Origin: Myroides sp. N17-2
Lineage (GTDB): Bacteria; Bacteroidota; Bacteroidia; Flavobacteriales; Flavobacteriaceae
Assembly (NCBI RefSeq): GCF_002286775.1
Contig: NZ_NSGJ01000019.1
Coordinates: 24,132 to 88,131 of the forward strand
Reading direction: 5' to 3'
DNA length: 64,000 nucleotides
Shown here: positions 8,173 to 17,974 of the stretch, in pieces
Numbering within the stretch: position 1 is the stretch's first letter
Layout of the letters: each line of letters opens with the position of its first letter
The notes under the pieces: model-generated
What the model saw: only the letters and a program-made list of their open reading frames with translations
Databases searched by the model: none
Told to the model about the DNA's origin: nothing
Translations under genes and position numbers: made by a program

Positions 8173-9204
8173 ATGGAATTAAATTATATACACCCTAATT
8201 TTGAACTTAATGGAGAGCGATATTCTATTGAGGAGTTGATAGAACTGTCTAATGTTTGGGTAAATGGAACAGAAGAATACTTAATAGATTTAGGTAACCT
8301 TATTATACAATGGTTTAATACTGATGATTATGTTAGCTTGACAACCTCTGGTACTACAGGATCTCCTAAGGTTATTCAGCTAAAGAAAGAGGCGATGGTG
8401 TACTCTGCTAAAGCGACTGGTACATTCTTTGATATTAAGTCTTCTAGTAATGCTCTGCTGTGTATGTCTACTAAATATGTAGGCGGTAAGCTTATGTTTA
8501 TCAGAGCACTTATACTAGGGTGGAAGCTTGATGTAAAAGAACCAACTGCTAGACCATTATTAGGAAGTACGAAAGTATATGACTTTGTAGCGATGGTGCC
8601 TATGCAGGTGGAGAATTCATTAGTTGAATTAGCTTATGTGAAGAAGCTTATCATTGGCGGTGCTAAGGTAAATAAGCGTTTAGTTGAGAAGTTACAGCTA
8701 TTAGATACTAAGGTTTATGAAACCTATGGAATGACGGAAACGATTACGCATATCGCAGCGAAGTTAGTGGGTACGGACATTTTCTCGGTGTTGCCACATG
8801 CTAATGTAAGTATGGATGCTAGAGAATGTCTAGTTATATCTGCTCCTACAGTTAATCCGGACTTAGTAGTGACTAACGATCTAGTCGAAATTATTAGTAA
8901 TAAAGAGTTTAAGTGGAGAGGAAGAGTCGATAATGTTATTAATAGTGGAGGAGTAAAACTTTTTCCAGAGCAAATAGAAGAAAAGTTGGCAAAGAGAATT
9001 CCTTATCGTTTCTTTGTAGCGAGTAAGGAAGATGACTATCTTGGTAATAAGTTGGTTTTAGTTATTGAAAGTGAGGAGTATACATTAGATGGAGATGTTT
9101 TTGAAGACTTGAGTAAATATGAAAAACCAAGAGAAATACAGTTCAAAAGTAAGTTTGTAGAGACTGAAACTGGCAAAATAATTAGAAGGAAAAATATTCA
9201 ATAA
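8173..9204 (+). CDS. menE: o-Succinylbenzoate-CoA ligase (AMP-binding)
   Basis: 343 aa, shorter than typical AMP-binding enzymes (~450-500 aa) but in the range I associate with flavobacterial MenE. The P-loop-like AMP motif is TTSGTTGSPKVIQLKK. ETYGMTETITHIA is the A5 motif and WRGRVDNVINSGGVKLFPEQIE the A8 hinge with the conserved R-D-N. ETGKIIRRK holds the A10 lysine. MenE adenylates o-succinylbenzoate and forms its CoA thioester in menaquinone synthesis, the main quinone of this phylum. No other men gene is in the window, so the assignment rests on length and motifs, and a related acyl-CoA ligase cannot be excluded. Confidence 0.78.
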   Translation: MELNYIHPNFELNGERYSIEELIELSNVWVNGTEEYLIDLGNLIIQWFNTDDYVSLTTSGTTGSPKVIQLKKEAMVYSAKATGTFFDIKSSSNALLCMSTKYVGGKLMFIRALILGWKLDVKEPTARPLLGSTKVYDFVAMVPMQVENSLVELAYVKKLIIGGAKVNKRLVEKLQLLDTKVYETYGMTETITHIAAKLVGTDIFSVLPHANVSMDARECLVISAPTVNPDLVVTNDLVEIISNKEFKWRGRVDNVINSGGVKLFPEQIEEKLAKRIPYRFFVASKEDDYLGNKLVLVIESEEYTLDGDVFEDLSKYEKPREIQFKSKFVETETGKIIRRKNIQ

Positions 9205-9218
9205 ATTAGATTAATAAC

Positions 9219-10244
9219 ATGAAGAAGAATAGTGTAAGTAACATTATCCTAAGTTGGGTTGTAGCATGTTTAGTTTCTTTTGGAGGAACGGCTTATGCTA
9301 AGAAGATAATTAGAAGTGGAGATAACACTAATCTAATTACGAGTGAAATGTTAGAACGTATTTTAGAGAAAAATAGAATACATGTGAGTGAGGGTAAGGT
9401 GGCAGATTACATACCTGAACTTAGTAAGGTTAATGCAGAAGCTATTGCTTTTTCTGTTGTTAAGCAGAATGGAGAAGTTGTTAATGTAGGGGATGTATCT
9501 CAGAAATTCACTATTCAGAGTATTTCTAAGATTATAGCATTAATGGTAGCTGTAGAAGAATTAGGGGAGAAAGAAGTATTCTCTAAAGCTGGATATTATG
9601 GAACAGATAAGCCTTTTAACCATTATGCTAACCTTGAGACTAGAGGTAAACCTTTAAATCCTTTAATGAACGCAGGGGCTATCTTAACTACTGCATTATT
9701 AGGAGGAGAGGAAGATGAAGCGTTCCAAAAGATATTGTCTATGGTGCGTTATATTACAAAGAACGAAACTATCGGATATAGTCATTCAGTCTATATGTCT
9801 GAAAGAGAAACAGGACATAGAAACAGAGGGATATTCCATTTATTAAAGAACAATGGTTTAATAGAAGGAGAAGAGAATAGATTAGATAACTATTTTAAAC
9901 AATGTTCTATTGAAATTACAGCAACAGATTTAGCGAAGATAGGTTACTTCTTTGCTAATCAATGTACTCGTTTTGATGGAGATACAAAGTATAAAAATTC
10001 AGAAATGTCTAAATTAGTACAATCTCAGATGCTTATCGCAGGGATGTATGAGTTTAGTGGTGAGTATGCACGTACTGTAGGATTACCTAGTAAATCTGGA
10101 GTAGGAGGAGGTATTGTTGTCTCTGTGCCTAATAAGATAGGAATAGGAACGTACAGCCCAGGATTAGATGCTCAAGGTAACTCAGTAGTGGGATATCATA
10201 TGATATTAGATCTAGTAAACGAACTACATTTAAGTTTATTCTAA
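9219..10244 (+). CDS. glsA: Glutaminase A with signal peptide
   Basis: 341 aa, about 35 residues longer than cytosolic glutaminases of this family. The surplus is an N-terminal export signal (SNIILSWVVACLVSFGGTAYA), so this is probably a periplasmic or secreted enzyme. The fold is of the serine beta-lactamase type: the nucleophile motif is FTIQSISK (SxxK), followed by NHYANLETRGKPLNPLMNAGAI and the glycine-rich KSGVGGGIVVSVP. It hydrolyses L-glutamine to glutamate and ammonia. It is the last gene of the CPBP-menE-glsA run and is followed by a strong bidirectional terminator. Export would suit use of external glutamine as a nitrogen or carbon source. Confidence 0.92.
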   Translation: MKKNSVSNIILSWVVACLVSFGGTAYAKKIIRSGDNTNLITSEMLERILEKNRIHVSEGKVADYIPELSKVNAEAIAFSVVKQNGEVVNVGDVSQKFTIQSISKIIALMVAVEELGEKEVFSKAGYYGTDKPFNHYANLETRGKPLNPLMNAGAILTTALLGGEEDEAFQKILSMVRYITKNETIGYSHSVYMSERETGHRNRGIFHLLKNNGLIEGEENRLDNYFKQCSIEITATDLAKIGYFFANQCTRFDGDTKYKNSEMSKLVQSQMLIAGMYEFSGEYARTVGLPSKSGVGGGIVVSVPNKIGIGTYSPGLDAQGNSVVGYHMILDLVNELHLSLF

Positions 10245-10264
10245 TCAAATCAATAAAGCTTATA

Positions 10265-10301
10265 AAAAAAGCCAACTGAATTAATTCAGTTGGCTTTTTT
10301 A
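10265..10301. terminator. Bidirectional terminator between glsA and ndk
   Basis: The sequence is a near-perfect palindrome: AAAAAAGCCAACTGAAT runs into its complement, ending in TTGGCTTTTTT at 10300. A and T runs on both sides make it work for glsA (+) and ndk (-). Confidence 0.88.
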
Positions 10302-10349
10302 TTAGGTTAAAATCTACATTAAATGTAGATCATATCTATGCGCTAATTC

Positions 10350-10769
10350 TTAGAATTGCTCTCTTCCTGAGAAGTGGAAAGCAGACTCGATAGCAGCGTT
10401 CTCGTCGCTGTCAGATCCGTGTACTGCGTTTTCACCGATAGATTTAGCATATCTTTTACGGATAGTACCTTCAGCAGCATCAGCTGGGTTAGTAGCTCCG
10501 ATTAATGTTCTGAAATCTTCTACAGCGTTATCTTTTTCTAAGATAGCTGCTACGATTGGTCCTCTAGACATGAATTCAACTAATTCTCCGTAGAAAGGTC
10601 TTTCACTGTGTACTTCGTAGAATTTTTGTGCATCTCTTACAGTTAATTGAGTTAACTTCATTGATACGATTTTAAATCCAGCTTCAGTGATCATGTTGAT
10701 GATTCCACCGATGTTACCTGCCTCAACAGCATCAGGCTTGATCATTGTAAAAGTTCTGTTCGTTGCCAT
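10350..10769 (-). CDS. ndk: Nucleoside diphosphate kinase
   Basis: 139 aa, full length. It transfers the gamma phosphate between nucleoside tri- and diphosphates through a phosphohistidine. The active-site signature [12 protein letters not shown] holds His117. The N-terminus [19 protein letters not shown] includes the conserved K-P-D, and SGREQF is the usual C-terminus. Upstream on the minus strand, TATTTTTG (10792-10799) matches the -7 TAnnTTTG box, about 23 nt before the start; I could not find a matching -33 TTG at normal spacing. The gene is monocistronic. Confidence 0.97.
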   Translation of the reverse strand: MATNRTFTMIKPDAVEAGNIGGIINMITEAGFKIVSMKLTQLTVRDAQKFYEVHSERPFYGELVEFMSRGPIVAAILEKDNAVEDFRTLIGATNPADAAEGTIRKRYAKSIGENAVHGSDSDENAAIESAFHFSGREQF

Positions 10770-10871
10770 TATTCTTAAATTTAATTTGTTGCAAAAATAG
10801 TCTTTTAACCGTTATAAAAATGATATAATAAACAAAATTTATAAGGTTTCTATACTTTCTTTTAAATATGT

Positions 10872-12068
10872 TTACTTAATGATAGGTATATCTAGTAATC
10901 TTTGTGCTAGTTCTATCATTTCAGGTGTACCTGTATGTTTCTTAGGTTCATCTGATAACTTCACCACATCTGTCCAATATCCTCCTTCAGGAAGAGCCTG
11001 AGACATCTTAATCACGATATTCATAGCTTCTAACCCGACATCATTAGTAAAGTCTGTACCAATACCAAATGACATCCCTATACGCCCTTTACAGTGCTTA
11101 GCAATGCGCTCCACCTTATCAGGATTTAATCCATCTGAGAAGATTATTGTCTTCTGAGTAGGGTCAATGTTTAATGACTTATAATGAGCGATAACTTGAT
11201 CTGCGAAGTCTAGAGGATCTCCACTATCGTGTCTTACTCCATCAAATAACTTAGCGAACTTCTTGTCAAATTGTTCAAAGAATACTTTGCTAGTATAGGT
11301 GTCAGTTAATGCGATACCAAGATCACCTCTGTAAGTATCTACCCAATGTTCTAATCCCATTGAGTTCGCCATTTTGAAACCATACTTAGCTGCGTGAAAC
11401 ATAAACCATTCGTGTGCATGTGTACCGATAGGTTTAGTATTATACTTCATCGCTAAGTGTACATTACTTGTTCCAATAAAGCTACCGTCACCATGCTTTT
11501 TTAAAGTGTCTACTACTAACTGATGTACAGCATATGAGTGTCTTCTTCTAGTCCCAAACTCAGCTATCGTAATACCTAATTCTTTATATTTTTCTATCTT
11601 CTTTTGCGTATTAGCGATGACTGCTTCAGATGAGTCTCTTTCTGATTTAGTCATCTTGTAATATAGCTCACAGATAATAGACATTAATGGTACTTCCCAT
11701 AATATAGTTCTATACCAATATCCCTTAATATGCACCTCTAAGTCAGGACCATCTTGTGATATCTCTATTTCTGAAGGATCATAGTGATATCCTTGTAGAA
11801 AATCTAAATATGTTGGATCTAAGTATGGACACGTATTCTCTAAGAATAGTTTCTCTGCCTTAGTTAATTTTAGTTTAGCCATCTCATCTACAGCAGCGCG
11901 TAGTGCTTCTGCAAATCCTGGGGGATATTGATGCTTTCCTCTATTGATGAAAATATAAGAAGCCTTTGCGTAAGGGAATTGTTTAATAGCAGCGTACTGC
12001 ATCGTAAACTTATAGAAATCATTATCTAAGATAGATACGATTACTTGGTTAGTGTTCATTGTTTCCAT
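10872..12068 (-). CDS. pncB: Nicotinate phosphoribosyltransferase
   Basis: 398 aa, matching the ~400 aa of E. coli PncB. It makes nicotinate mononucleotide from nicotinate and PRPP with ATP hydrolysis, in NAD salvage. The N-terminal LDNDFYKFTMQYA, the central EFGTRRRHSYAVHQ and IGTHAHEWFMFHA (region of the phosphorylated histidine), and RHDSGDPLDFADQVI are all family hallmarks. It is the last gene of a minus-strand run, ABC exporter-DUF2971-pncB, beginning 9 bp after the DUF2971 stop. Starts at 12068 (METMNTNQ) or three codons later (MNTNQ) are both possible. No hairpin terminator is obvious behind it. Confidence 0.95.
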   Translation of the reverse strand: METMNTNQVIVSILDNDFYKFTMQYAAIKQFPYAKASYIFINRGKHQYPPGFAEALRAAVDEMAKLKLTKAEKLFLENTCPYLDPTYLDFLQGYHYDPSEIEISQDGPDLEVHIKGYWYRTILWEVPLMSIICELYYKMTKSERDSSEAVIANTQKKIEKYKELGITIAEFGTRRRHSYAVHQLVVDTLKKHGDGSFIGTSNVHLAMKYNTKPIGTHAHEWFMFHAAKYGFKMANSMGLEHWVDTYRGDLGIALTDTYTSKVFFEQFDKKFAKLFDGVRHDSGDPLDFADQVIAHYKSLNIDPTQKTIIFSDGLNPDKVERIAKHCKGRIGMSFGIGTDFTNDVGLEAMNIVIKMSQALPEGGYWTDVVKLSDEPKKHTGTPEMIELAQRLLDIPIIK

Positions 12069-12077
12069 AGTTCTTTT

Positions 12078-12779
12078 TTAGATTAAAATATCACTCTCTA
12101 AGTCTGATTTTTCTACGTGAAACTTAAAGTTTAGCTTTTGCATTAACTCCAGTACCAAGTTTTTATACCAGTCTTCTGACTTAGGATGGATATATATTTT
12201 TTCTATTAACTGTTCGATATCTACATTGATCTTTATTCCCTCATGGACATCTATATCTAGAGGGGTAGCATCAGAGATAATGCGAACTTCTTTTTCGTAT
12301 TGAAAACTCTTTCTTTTAAATAAAAACGGGAAGAACTCATCGTCAAAAGGAATTAGTTCCTTTTTATAATCGATATAATTCACCTCGCCGATATATTGAT
12401 CTATTCTAGTTTCTGCATCCATCGCTTTTTGTAAGCGCTCAACAGTAGATTGAATAGCAATACCTTCTTTGTTTTTAGTGAAAATCTGCCACATAGCGAA
12501 AGACTCATATTCGTTGATATGCCAACTACTAACCACTATATTCTTTCTCTTCTGTTTATAGTGATGTAAGAAGTCTGGATTATCCTTACTAATCTTTTTA
12601 ATCTCTTCGAATGTAGGCTCACTAAATGTTCCTTCATACTGATCTTCAAATTTATCAGAACGGGACATAAATAGCTTGTTAGACAGCAGTAGCGCTAAGA
12701 ATTTAGACAAATCTAAGTATTTCCACACGATAGTTTCTGGGGCTAATGGAGGTAAGAGATTTTTGCTGTCTTTATACAT
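12078..12779 (-). CDS. DUF2971-like protein
   Basis: 233 aa, cytosolic, with no signal or membrane segment. The layout fits the DUF2971 family. An opening WKYLDLSKFLALLLSNKLFM leads to RSDKFEDQYEGTF in place of the usual N-D-P-x-E segment, and VSSWHINEYESFAMWQIF and NKEGIAIQST match the conserved S-W/E-S-x-A-M-W and G-I-A-I strands. The biochemical function of the family is unknown; members are often near mobile or defence genes, but here it sits inside a metabolic operon. Its start codon directly abuts the stop of the ABC exporter gene (12780), and pncB follows 9 bp later, so the three are almost certainly co-transcribed. Confidence 0.7.
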   Translation of the reverse strand: MYKDSKNLLPPLAPETIVWKYLDLSKFLALLLSNKLFMSRSDKFEDQYEGTFSEPTFEEIKKISKDNPDFLHHYKQKRKNIVVSSWHINEYESFAMWQIFTKNKEGIAIQSTVERLQKAMDAETRIDQYIGEVNYIDYKKELIPFDDEFFPFLFKRKSFQYEKEVRIISDATPLDIDVHEGIKINVDIEQLIEKIYIHPKSEDWYKNLVLELMQKLNFKFHVEKSDLESDILI

Positions 12780-14609
12780 CTATTCTAATGTTTGTAGAGA
12801 TACTAGTTTTGAGTAAGTACCGTTTTGTTGAATAAGCTCTTCATGTGTTCCTTGTTCTACTATTTTTCCTTTTTGCATTACTACGATTAAGTCTGCTTTT
12901 TGGATAGTAGATAGGCGGTGAGCGATAACGATAGAAGTTCTATTCTTCATCATATTTTCTAACGCTACCTGTACTAGTTTCTCGCTTTCTGTATCTAGGG
13001 CTGATGTAGCCTCATCTAAGATCATAATAGGAGGATTCTTAAGTACTGCACGTGCGATAGATAGACGTTGCTTCTGACCACCAGATAGTTTATTACCAGC
13101 GTCTCCGATGTTAGTCTCTATGCCATTTGGTAAATCCTTAACGAACTCATACGCATTAGCTATCTTAAGAGCATCTATGATTTGCTCATCTGTAGCATCT
13201 TCTTTACCTAACTTCAGATTGTTTTTGATTGTATCGTTAAATAAGATGCTGTCTTGCGTTACTAGACCTATAAGGTTTCTTAAATCACTTAATTCAACAT
13301 CTCTAATATCTTGATTGTCTATTTTAATCGTTCCTTCGTTGATATCCCAGAATCTAGTTAATAGATTAGCGATCGTACTCTTACCACTACCTGACTGACC
13401 TACTAATGCAATTTGTTTTCCTTTAGGAACAGTTAATGTAAAGTCTTTAAGAACATAGTCATCTTCATATTTAAACGAAATGTTTTCTACTGTAATAGCA
13501 TTCTCAAAACTTGTCTTAGCGATAGCGTTCTCTTTACTCGTAATAGGATTGTTTTCTTCTAATACCTGTAGCACACGTTCTGCAGCAGCATTACCACGTT
13601 TAAGTGCGTAAGATGCTTTAGACATCGCTTTAGCAGGTGTAAGGATATTATAAGCCATACCGATATAAGCGATAAATGAGGCTCCTGTTAGGGTACCTTC
13701 ACCTAATACTAGGTGTCCACCATATACTAATAATACAGCGATAGTCACGATACCTAAGAACTCACTTAACGGAGAAGATAAGTTCTGACGGTTAAGAATA
13801 GTATTGTTTAGTTCATAAAACTTCTGTGTAGAATCTTGGAACTTGTCATTAAATGTTTTCTCAGAATTGAAACTCTTGATTACTTTAAGTCCAGAAAGAG
13901 ATTCTTCTATGATAGACATAAAGTAACCTTGCTCTTCAGATGCCTTTTGAGAACTTTTCTTTAGAGTTTTACCAACTTTAGAAATGATCACTCCAGAAAC
14001 AGGGACGAATATAAATACAAATATCGTCAACTCTGTACTAATCGCAAACATTGCTAGTATGGTAAAAACAATAGTTAGTGGTTCTCTAACGACTACTTCT
14101 AAGATAGATAAGAACGAGTGCTGTATCTCTAATACATCAGATGTAATACGAGAAATAACATCTCCTTTTCTCTTTTCTGAGAAGAAAGATAAGGGTAACT
14201 CTAACGACTTTTTATACATCGCATTGCGAATGTCTTTCAAAACACCATTACGCAAAAATGTAATAAAATACATCGCCCAATAGTTAAACAAGTTTTTAAA
14301 TAAGAATAAAGCGATAATAACAGCTGCCATTATCATTAAAGTGTCTTGTGCTCCGTGCTCCGCTGTATACTGCGTGATGAAGTAAGACATAGAATCTTCT
14401 AAGTAGTTTTTTAAGTGACCTATACCTGTATATACTGGTTGTTCTGTTATTTTTTTTGAATCACCGAAAAGTACTGTAAGCATTGGTATCAATGCCACAA
14501 ATGATAATGCGCTAAAAAGGGCATATAGGATATTAAAGAAAACGTTTAGATACGCATAAGTCTTATATGGCTTAGCGAAGTGAATTATCTTTTTAAAATA
14601 TTCGTTCAT
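12780..14609 (-). CDS. ABC exporter, fused permease and ATPase (MsbA-like)
   Basis: 609 aa half-transporter. An N-terminal six-helix membrane domain (about 15-325) is followed by a nucleotide-binding domain (about 350-605). The Walker A is GQSGSGKST, the Q-loop LIGLVTQD, the signature KLSGGQKQR, the Walker B MILDEATSALD and the H-loop VIAHRLST. It should act as a homodimer in the inner membrane exporting a lipid-like or hydrophobic substrate; MsbA-type lipid A flipping is plausible but not proven. It is the first gene of the operon with DUF2971 and pncB. A -7 TATTTTTG box lies on the minus strand at 14629-14636, just inside the region after the upstream terminator. Confidence 0.9.
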   Translation of the reverse strand: MNEYFKKIIHFAKPYKTYAYLNVFFNILYALFSALSFVALIPMLTVLFGDSKKITEQPVYTGIGHLKNYLEDSMSYFITQYTAEHGAQDTLMIMAAVIIALFLFKNLFNYWAMYFITFLRNGVLKDIRNAMYKKSLELPLSFFSEKRKGDVISRITSDVLEIQHSFLSILEVVVREPLTIVFTILAMFAISTELTIFVFIFVPVSGVIISKVGKTLKKSSQKASEEQGYFMSIIEESLSGLKVIKSFNSEKTFNDKFQDSTQKFYELNNTILNRQNLSSPLSEFLGIVTIAVLLVYGGHLVLGEGTLTGASFIAYIGMAYNILTPAKAMSKASYALKRGNAAAERVLQVLEENNPITSKENAIAKTSFENAITVENISFKYEDDYVLKDFTLTVPKGKQIALVGQSGSGKSTIANLLTRFWDINEGTIKIDNQDIRDVELSDLRNLIGLVTQDSILFNDTIKNNLKLGKEDATDEQIIDALKIANAYEFVKDLPNGIETNIGDAGNKLSGGQKQRLSIARAVLKNPPIMILDEATSALDTESEKLVQVALENMMKNRTSIVIAHRLSTIQKADLIVVMQKGKIVEQGTHEELIQQNGTYSKLVSLQTLE

Positions 14610-14639
14610 ATTTAGTAAATGTAAAAAGCAAAAATAAAC

Positions 14640-14666
14640 AAAAAAAGACTGGTATTGCTACCAGTC
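14640..14666 (-). terminator. Terminator of the phosphosugar mutase operon
   Basis: GACTGGTA (14647-14654) pairs with TACCAGTC (14659-14666) around a 4-nt loop. The A run at 14640-14646 is the U tract on the minus strand. It closes the DUF4199-glycosyltransferase-mutase operon 12 bp past the mutase stop. Confidence 0.85.
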
Positions 14667-14678
14667 CTGTTTATATGT

Positions 14679-16406
14679 TTAGTTCAATTTCATCTCGTTG
14701 ATGATGTCTTGAATTCGTTGATCTAATAACTTTTCCGTTTGTTTTACCTCAGATAAGCTGTTTAGTGTCTCGTTCACACTAAAGTAGAATTTAATCTTAG
14801 GCTCTGTACCACTCGGACGAGCAGCGATCTTTGTTCCGTCTTCTAGATAGTATATTAATACGTTAGATTTAGGTACGTTGATAGGTTCTATTTCGTTAGT
14901 AAATAGATTTTTCGCCTCACTTGATTGATAGTCTTCTACACATACTACTCTCTGACCGATAATCTCAGTAAGAGGGTTTTGTCTAAGTTCTATCATCATT
15001 TGCTTAATTTCTTCAGCTCCAGAGATACCTTTTTTCACTAAAGAGATTAAGTGTTCTTTATAGAATCTATTATCGATGTATAAGTTCATTAATTCTTGGA
15101 AGAATGAACTACCAGCTGCTTTAGCTACAGCAGCAATCTCACATACTAATAATGCAGAAGCTACAGCATCTTTATCGCGTACAGCATCACCTACCATATA
15201 TCCAAAACTCTCTTCACCACCACCGATAAACTTCTGAGTAGGACATTCATTAATAAACTTAGCAATCCATTTAAATCCTGTCAATCCCACTTTGCACTCT
15301 ACACCATAGCTCTCTGCTAGGTCTAGCATCATAGGAGTAGACACGATAGTCGAACCGATAAATTCATTTCCTTTAAATCCTCTGTTGCGTTTATATTGTT
15401 CTAATAAGAATCCTGTCATCATCACCATAGATTGGTTACCATTCAGAAGTCTCATATTACCATCTAAGTCACGTACAGCGATACCGATACGGTCAGAGTC
15501 AGGGTCAGTACCGATCACGATATCAGCACCAGTCTCATCTGCTAACTTAAGCGCCATAGTTAATGCCTCTGGTTCTTCTGGGTTAGGAGATTTAACAGTA
15601 GGGAAGTCCCCATCTGGTTCAGCCTGTTCTTTAACGATAAATACATTTTTATATCCAGCAGCTTCGAATGCTCTAGGGATAAGTTTAATAGATGTACCGT
15701 GTAGAGAAGTATACGCTATTTTTAGTTGGTCTTTTACAGACTGAGGAGTATCAAAACTTGCGTTTTCGATAGTTGACTTAATAAAAGCAGCATCTAGCTC
15801 TTCACCTACATAAGTGATAAGGCTGTCATTTCCTTTAAAGTTAACCTCGTTATATGTTAATCTGTTGATTTCATCGATTACTGCACCATCATTAGGAGGA
15901 ACTATCTGTCCACCATCTTGCCAGTACACTTTATATCCATTATATTCAGGAGGGTTATGCGATGCCGTTAATACGATACCTGCATTACATCCGTAGTGTC
16001 TTACAGCGAATGATAATTCTGGAGTAGGACGCATCTCAGCGAATAAGTAAACTTTCACACCATTAGCAGTAAATACATCAGCTACTACTTTCGCTAACTC
16101 TTGACTATTATGACGACAGTCAAAGTTTATAGCCACTTTCCATTCTTGGTTAGGGAATGATTCTTTGATATAATTAGCTAGTCCTTGTGTATTCTTACCT
16201 AAAGTATATTTGTTGATACGGTTCGTACCGATTCCCATAATACCACGCATACCACCTGTACCAAACTCTAAGTTTTTATAAAAACTATCTTTTAGAGTTG
16301 CAGGATCAGTATCCATCATTTTTTGAACAGAAGCCTGTGTATCAGCGTCGAAAGGTTCTTTTAACCACAACTCTGCTTTTGCTAAGATTTCTTTTTCTAC
16401 TTGCAT
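14679..16406 (-). CDS. Phospho-sugar mutase (phosphoglucomutase/phosphomannomutase)
   Basis: 575 aa, the length of the long PgcA/PGM2-like branch of the alpha-D-phosphohexomutases. The phosphoserine loop is TASHNPPEYNGYKVY, the metal-binding loop GTDPDSDRIGIA, the sugar-binding loop GGEESFGYMVGD and the phosphate-binding loop ARPSGTEPKIKFY, so all four family elements are intact. It interconverts hexose 1- and 6-phosphates, probably glucose, feeding nucleotide-sugar and polysaccharide synthesis. It follows the glycosyltransferase gene by 22 bp on the minus strand, and a terminator lies just after it. Exact sugar specificity cannot be read here. Confidence 0.9.
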   Translation of the reverse strand: MQVEKEILAKAELWLKEPFDADTQASVQKMMDTDPATLKDSFYKNLEFGTGGMRGIMGIGTNRINKYTLGKNTQGLANYIKESFPNQEWKVAINFDCRHNSQELAKVVADVFTANGVKVYLFAEMRPTPELSFAVRHYGCNAGIVLTASHNPPEYNGYKVYWQDGGQIVPPNDGAVIDEINRLTYNEVNFKGNDSLITYVGEELDAAFIKSTIENASFDTPQSVKDQLKIAYTSLHGTSIKLIPRAFEAAGYKNVFIVKEQAEPDGDFPTVKSPNPEEPEALTMALKLADETGADIVIGTDPDSDRIGIAVRDLDGNMRLLNGNQSMVMMTGFLLEQYKRNRGFKGNEFIGSTIVSTPMMLDLAESYGVECKVGLTGFKWIAKFINECPTQKFIGGGEESFGYMVGDAVRDKDAVASALLVCEIAAVAKAAGSSFFQELMNLYIDNRFYKEHLISLVKKGISGAEEIKQMMIELRQNPLTEIIGQRVVCVEDYQSSEAKNLFTNEIEPINVPKSNVLIYYLEDGTKIAARPSGTEPKIKFYFSVNETLNSLSEVKQTEKLLDQRIQDIINEMKLN

Positions 16407-16428
16407 AATATTGAATATTTAGTGTGGA

Positions 16429-17385
16429 TTAAAAACCGCGTTGTTCCGCGATCTTATATCTACTAATGTTTGTCTTTGTTTTTAGTATTAACTCGCCTAA
16501 GAAGCCAGCTAAGAATAATTGTGTTCCGATAATCATCGTCGCTAACGAGATGTAAAACCATGCATCTTGTGTCACTCGTATAGCAGGAAGATCGTGGTAT
16601 AACTTGTATAATTTGCTCGCTCCAATAAAGAATGCAGCACAAAATCCGATACCAAAAGTTATAACCCCTAAGGTACCAAATAAATGCATAGGTCGCTTAC
16701 CAAATTTGGATAAAAACCATATCGTGATTAAATCTAAAAAACCATAGATGAATCTACTCATACCGAACTTAGTTGTTCCGTATTTACGAGCTTGGTGTTG
16801 CACTATTTTCTCGCCGATGTTATCATAGCCTTCATTCTTAGCTAGGACAGGGATATAGCGATGCATCTCACCAGATACTTCTATATTTTTGATTACCTCG
16901 TTTTTATATGCTTTTAGTCCACAGTTAAAATCGTTTAATTGTACACCCGAAGTTTTACGTGCTGCCCAATTAAACAGTTTAGAAGGAAGGTTCTTAGAAA
17001 TGACAGAATCATATCTCTTCTTTTTCCATCCTGAGACCATATCATATCCTAGAGCCATAATCATCAGATATAAGTCAGGGATCTCATCAGGGCTATCTTG
17101 TAAGTCAGCATCCATGGTGATTACTACATCACCCATCGCCTCAGCAAATCCTGCATGTAACGCTTGTGATTTACCGAAGTTACGCTGAAAGCGTATCCCT
17201 TTTACATTTGGGTTCTCTCTGCTTAACGCAGATATTATCTTCCATGAATTATCTTTACTACCATCATCTATAAATAGAATCTCATAGGTAAAGTCATTCT
17301 CTTGCATAACCTTCGTTATCCAAGAGTGAAGTTCAGGTAGCGACTCTGCTTCGTTTAACAGAGGAATTACTATAGATAGATTCAT
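16429..17385 (-). CDS. Family 2 glycosyltransferase, membrane-anchored
   Basis: 318 aa. The GT-A catalytic domain (residues 1-~220) shows LSIVIPLLNEAESLPEL, the nucleotide-binding DDGSKDN (DDGS around residue 41) and the metal/acceptor motif MDADLQDSPDEI. Two C-terminal hydrophobic helices (about 232-260 and 275-300) anchor it to the membrane. This DPM1/GtrB/ArnC-like layout usually transfers a sugar from a nucleotide sugar to polyprenyl phosphate. It is second in the minus-strand operon, 4 bp after DUF4199 and 22 bp before the phosphosugar mutase that could supply its donor. The sugar is unknown. Confidence 0.9.
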   Translation of the reverse strand: MNLSIVIPLLNEAESLPELHSWITKVMQENDFTYEILFIDDGSKDNSWKIISALSRENPNVKGIRFQRNFGKSQALHAGFAEAMGDVVITMDADLQDSPDEIPDLYLMIMALGYDMVSGWKKKRYDSVISKNLPSKLFNWAARKTSGVQLNDFNCGLKAYKNEVIKNIEVSGEMHRYIPVLAKNEGYDNIGEKIVQHQARKYGTTKFGMSRFIYGFLDLITIWFLSKFGKRPMHLFGTLGVITFGIGFCAAFFIGASKLYKLYHDLPAIRVTQDAWFYISLATMIIGTQLFLAGFLGELILKTKTNISRYKIAEQRGF

Positions 17386-17389
17386 TTAA

Positions 17390-17974
17390 TTACTTGTGAT
17401 CTTTATTAAAGTCAGTATCTACATCGTGATTAATCTCTGTGTGAGATGGCGTAAACTCTGATTTGTTTTTAAATATAGCAGCTAATAAGATACCAATCAC
17501 TGAGTTTCTAAGGATACTACCTGCCCATAAGAATAGTTGTGCCTTAGGAGCATATTGTTTTAAGTCTTTGGCTTTTGCTAACTGTTCAGTGATTTGTTCT
17601 TGTGTAAGTGGTGAACCTTTTAAAGTCTCTACTAACATCCCATATAACTTTTGGTCAATTAGATCTTTTGCTGATGGGTCTACTAAGTTAAATAGGATGT
17701 TATTAACGATAAAGTTAGCTGTCACCCCTATAAGAGCAGCCACAAAGAATGGAGTGAATGCCTCTCTAAAAGTAACATATCCCCCTGCTTTCTTACGTGC
17801 AAAATAGATAGTAGCTATACCAATAAGTACCGTCACTGCGATATTAAAGAAACCAGCATAAGTGTTGACAAATAATGTTTTATCGGTAAAGAATATGACA
17901 CAGTTAAACAATAAATAATATACTGCTAATATTATTCCGAAAGTAACACCTACTTTATTTAATTGGTTTTTCAT
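17390..17974 (-). CDS. DUF4199 membrane protein
   Basis: 194 aa if started at ATG 17974 (MKNQLNKVGVTFGIILAVYY). The frame stays open for 55 more codons upstream, but that stretch is not protein-like for the family, so I reject the longer start at 18139. About four hydrophobic segments (residues ~8-30, ~42-60, ~75-100 and ~150-170) and the pattern GYVTFREAFTPFFVAALIGV fit DUF4199, a Bacteroidota inner-membrane family of unknown function. Its frequent neighbour is a GT2 glycosyltransferase, as here, 4 bp downstream. It may assist the glycosyltransferase, but that is inference from position. Confidence 0.78.
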   Translation of the reverse strand: MKNQLNKVGVTFGIILAVYYLLFNCVIFFTDKTLFVNTYAGFFNIAVTVLIGIATIYFARKKAGGYVTFREAFTPFFVAALIGVTANFIVNNILFNLVDPSAKDLIDQKLYGMLVETLKGSPLTQEQITEQLAKAKDLKQYAPKAQLFLWAGSILRNSVIGILLAAIFKNKSEFTPSHTEINHDVDTDFNKDHK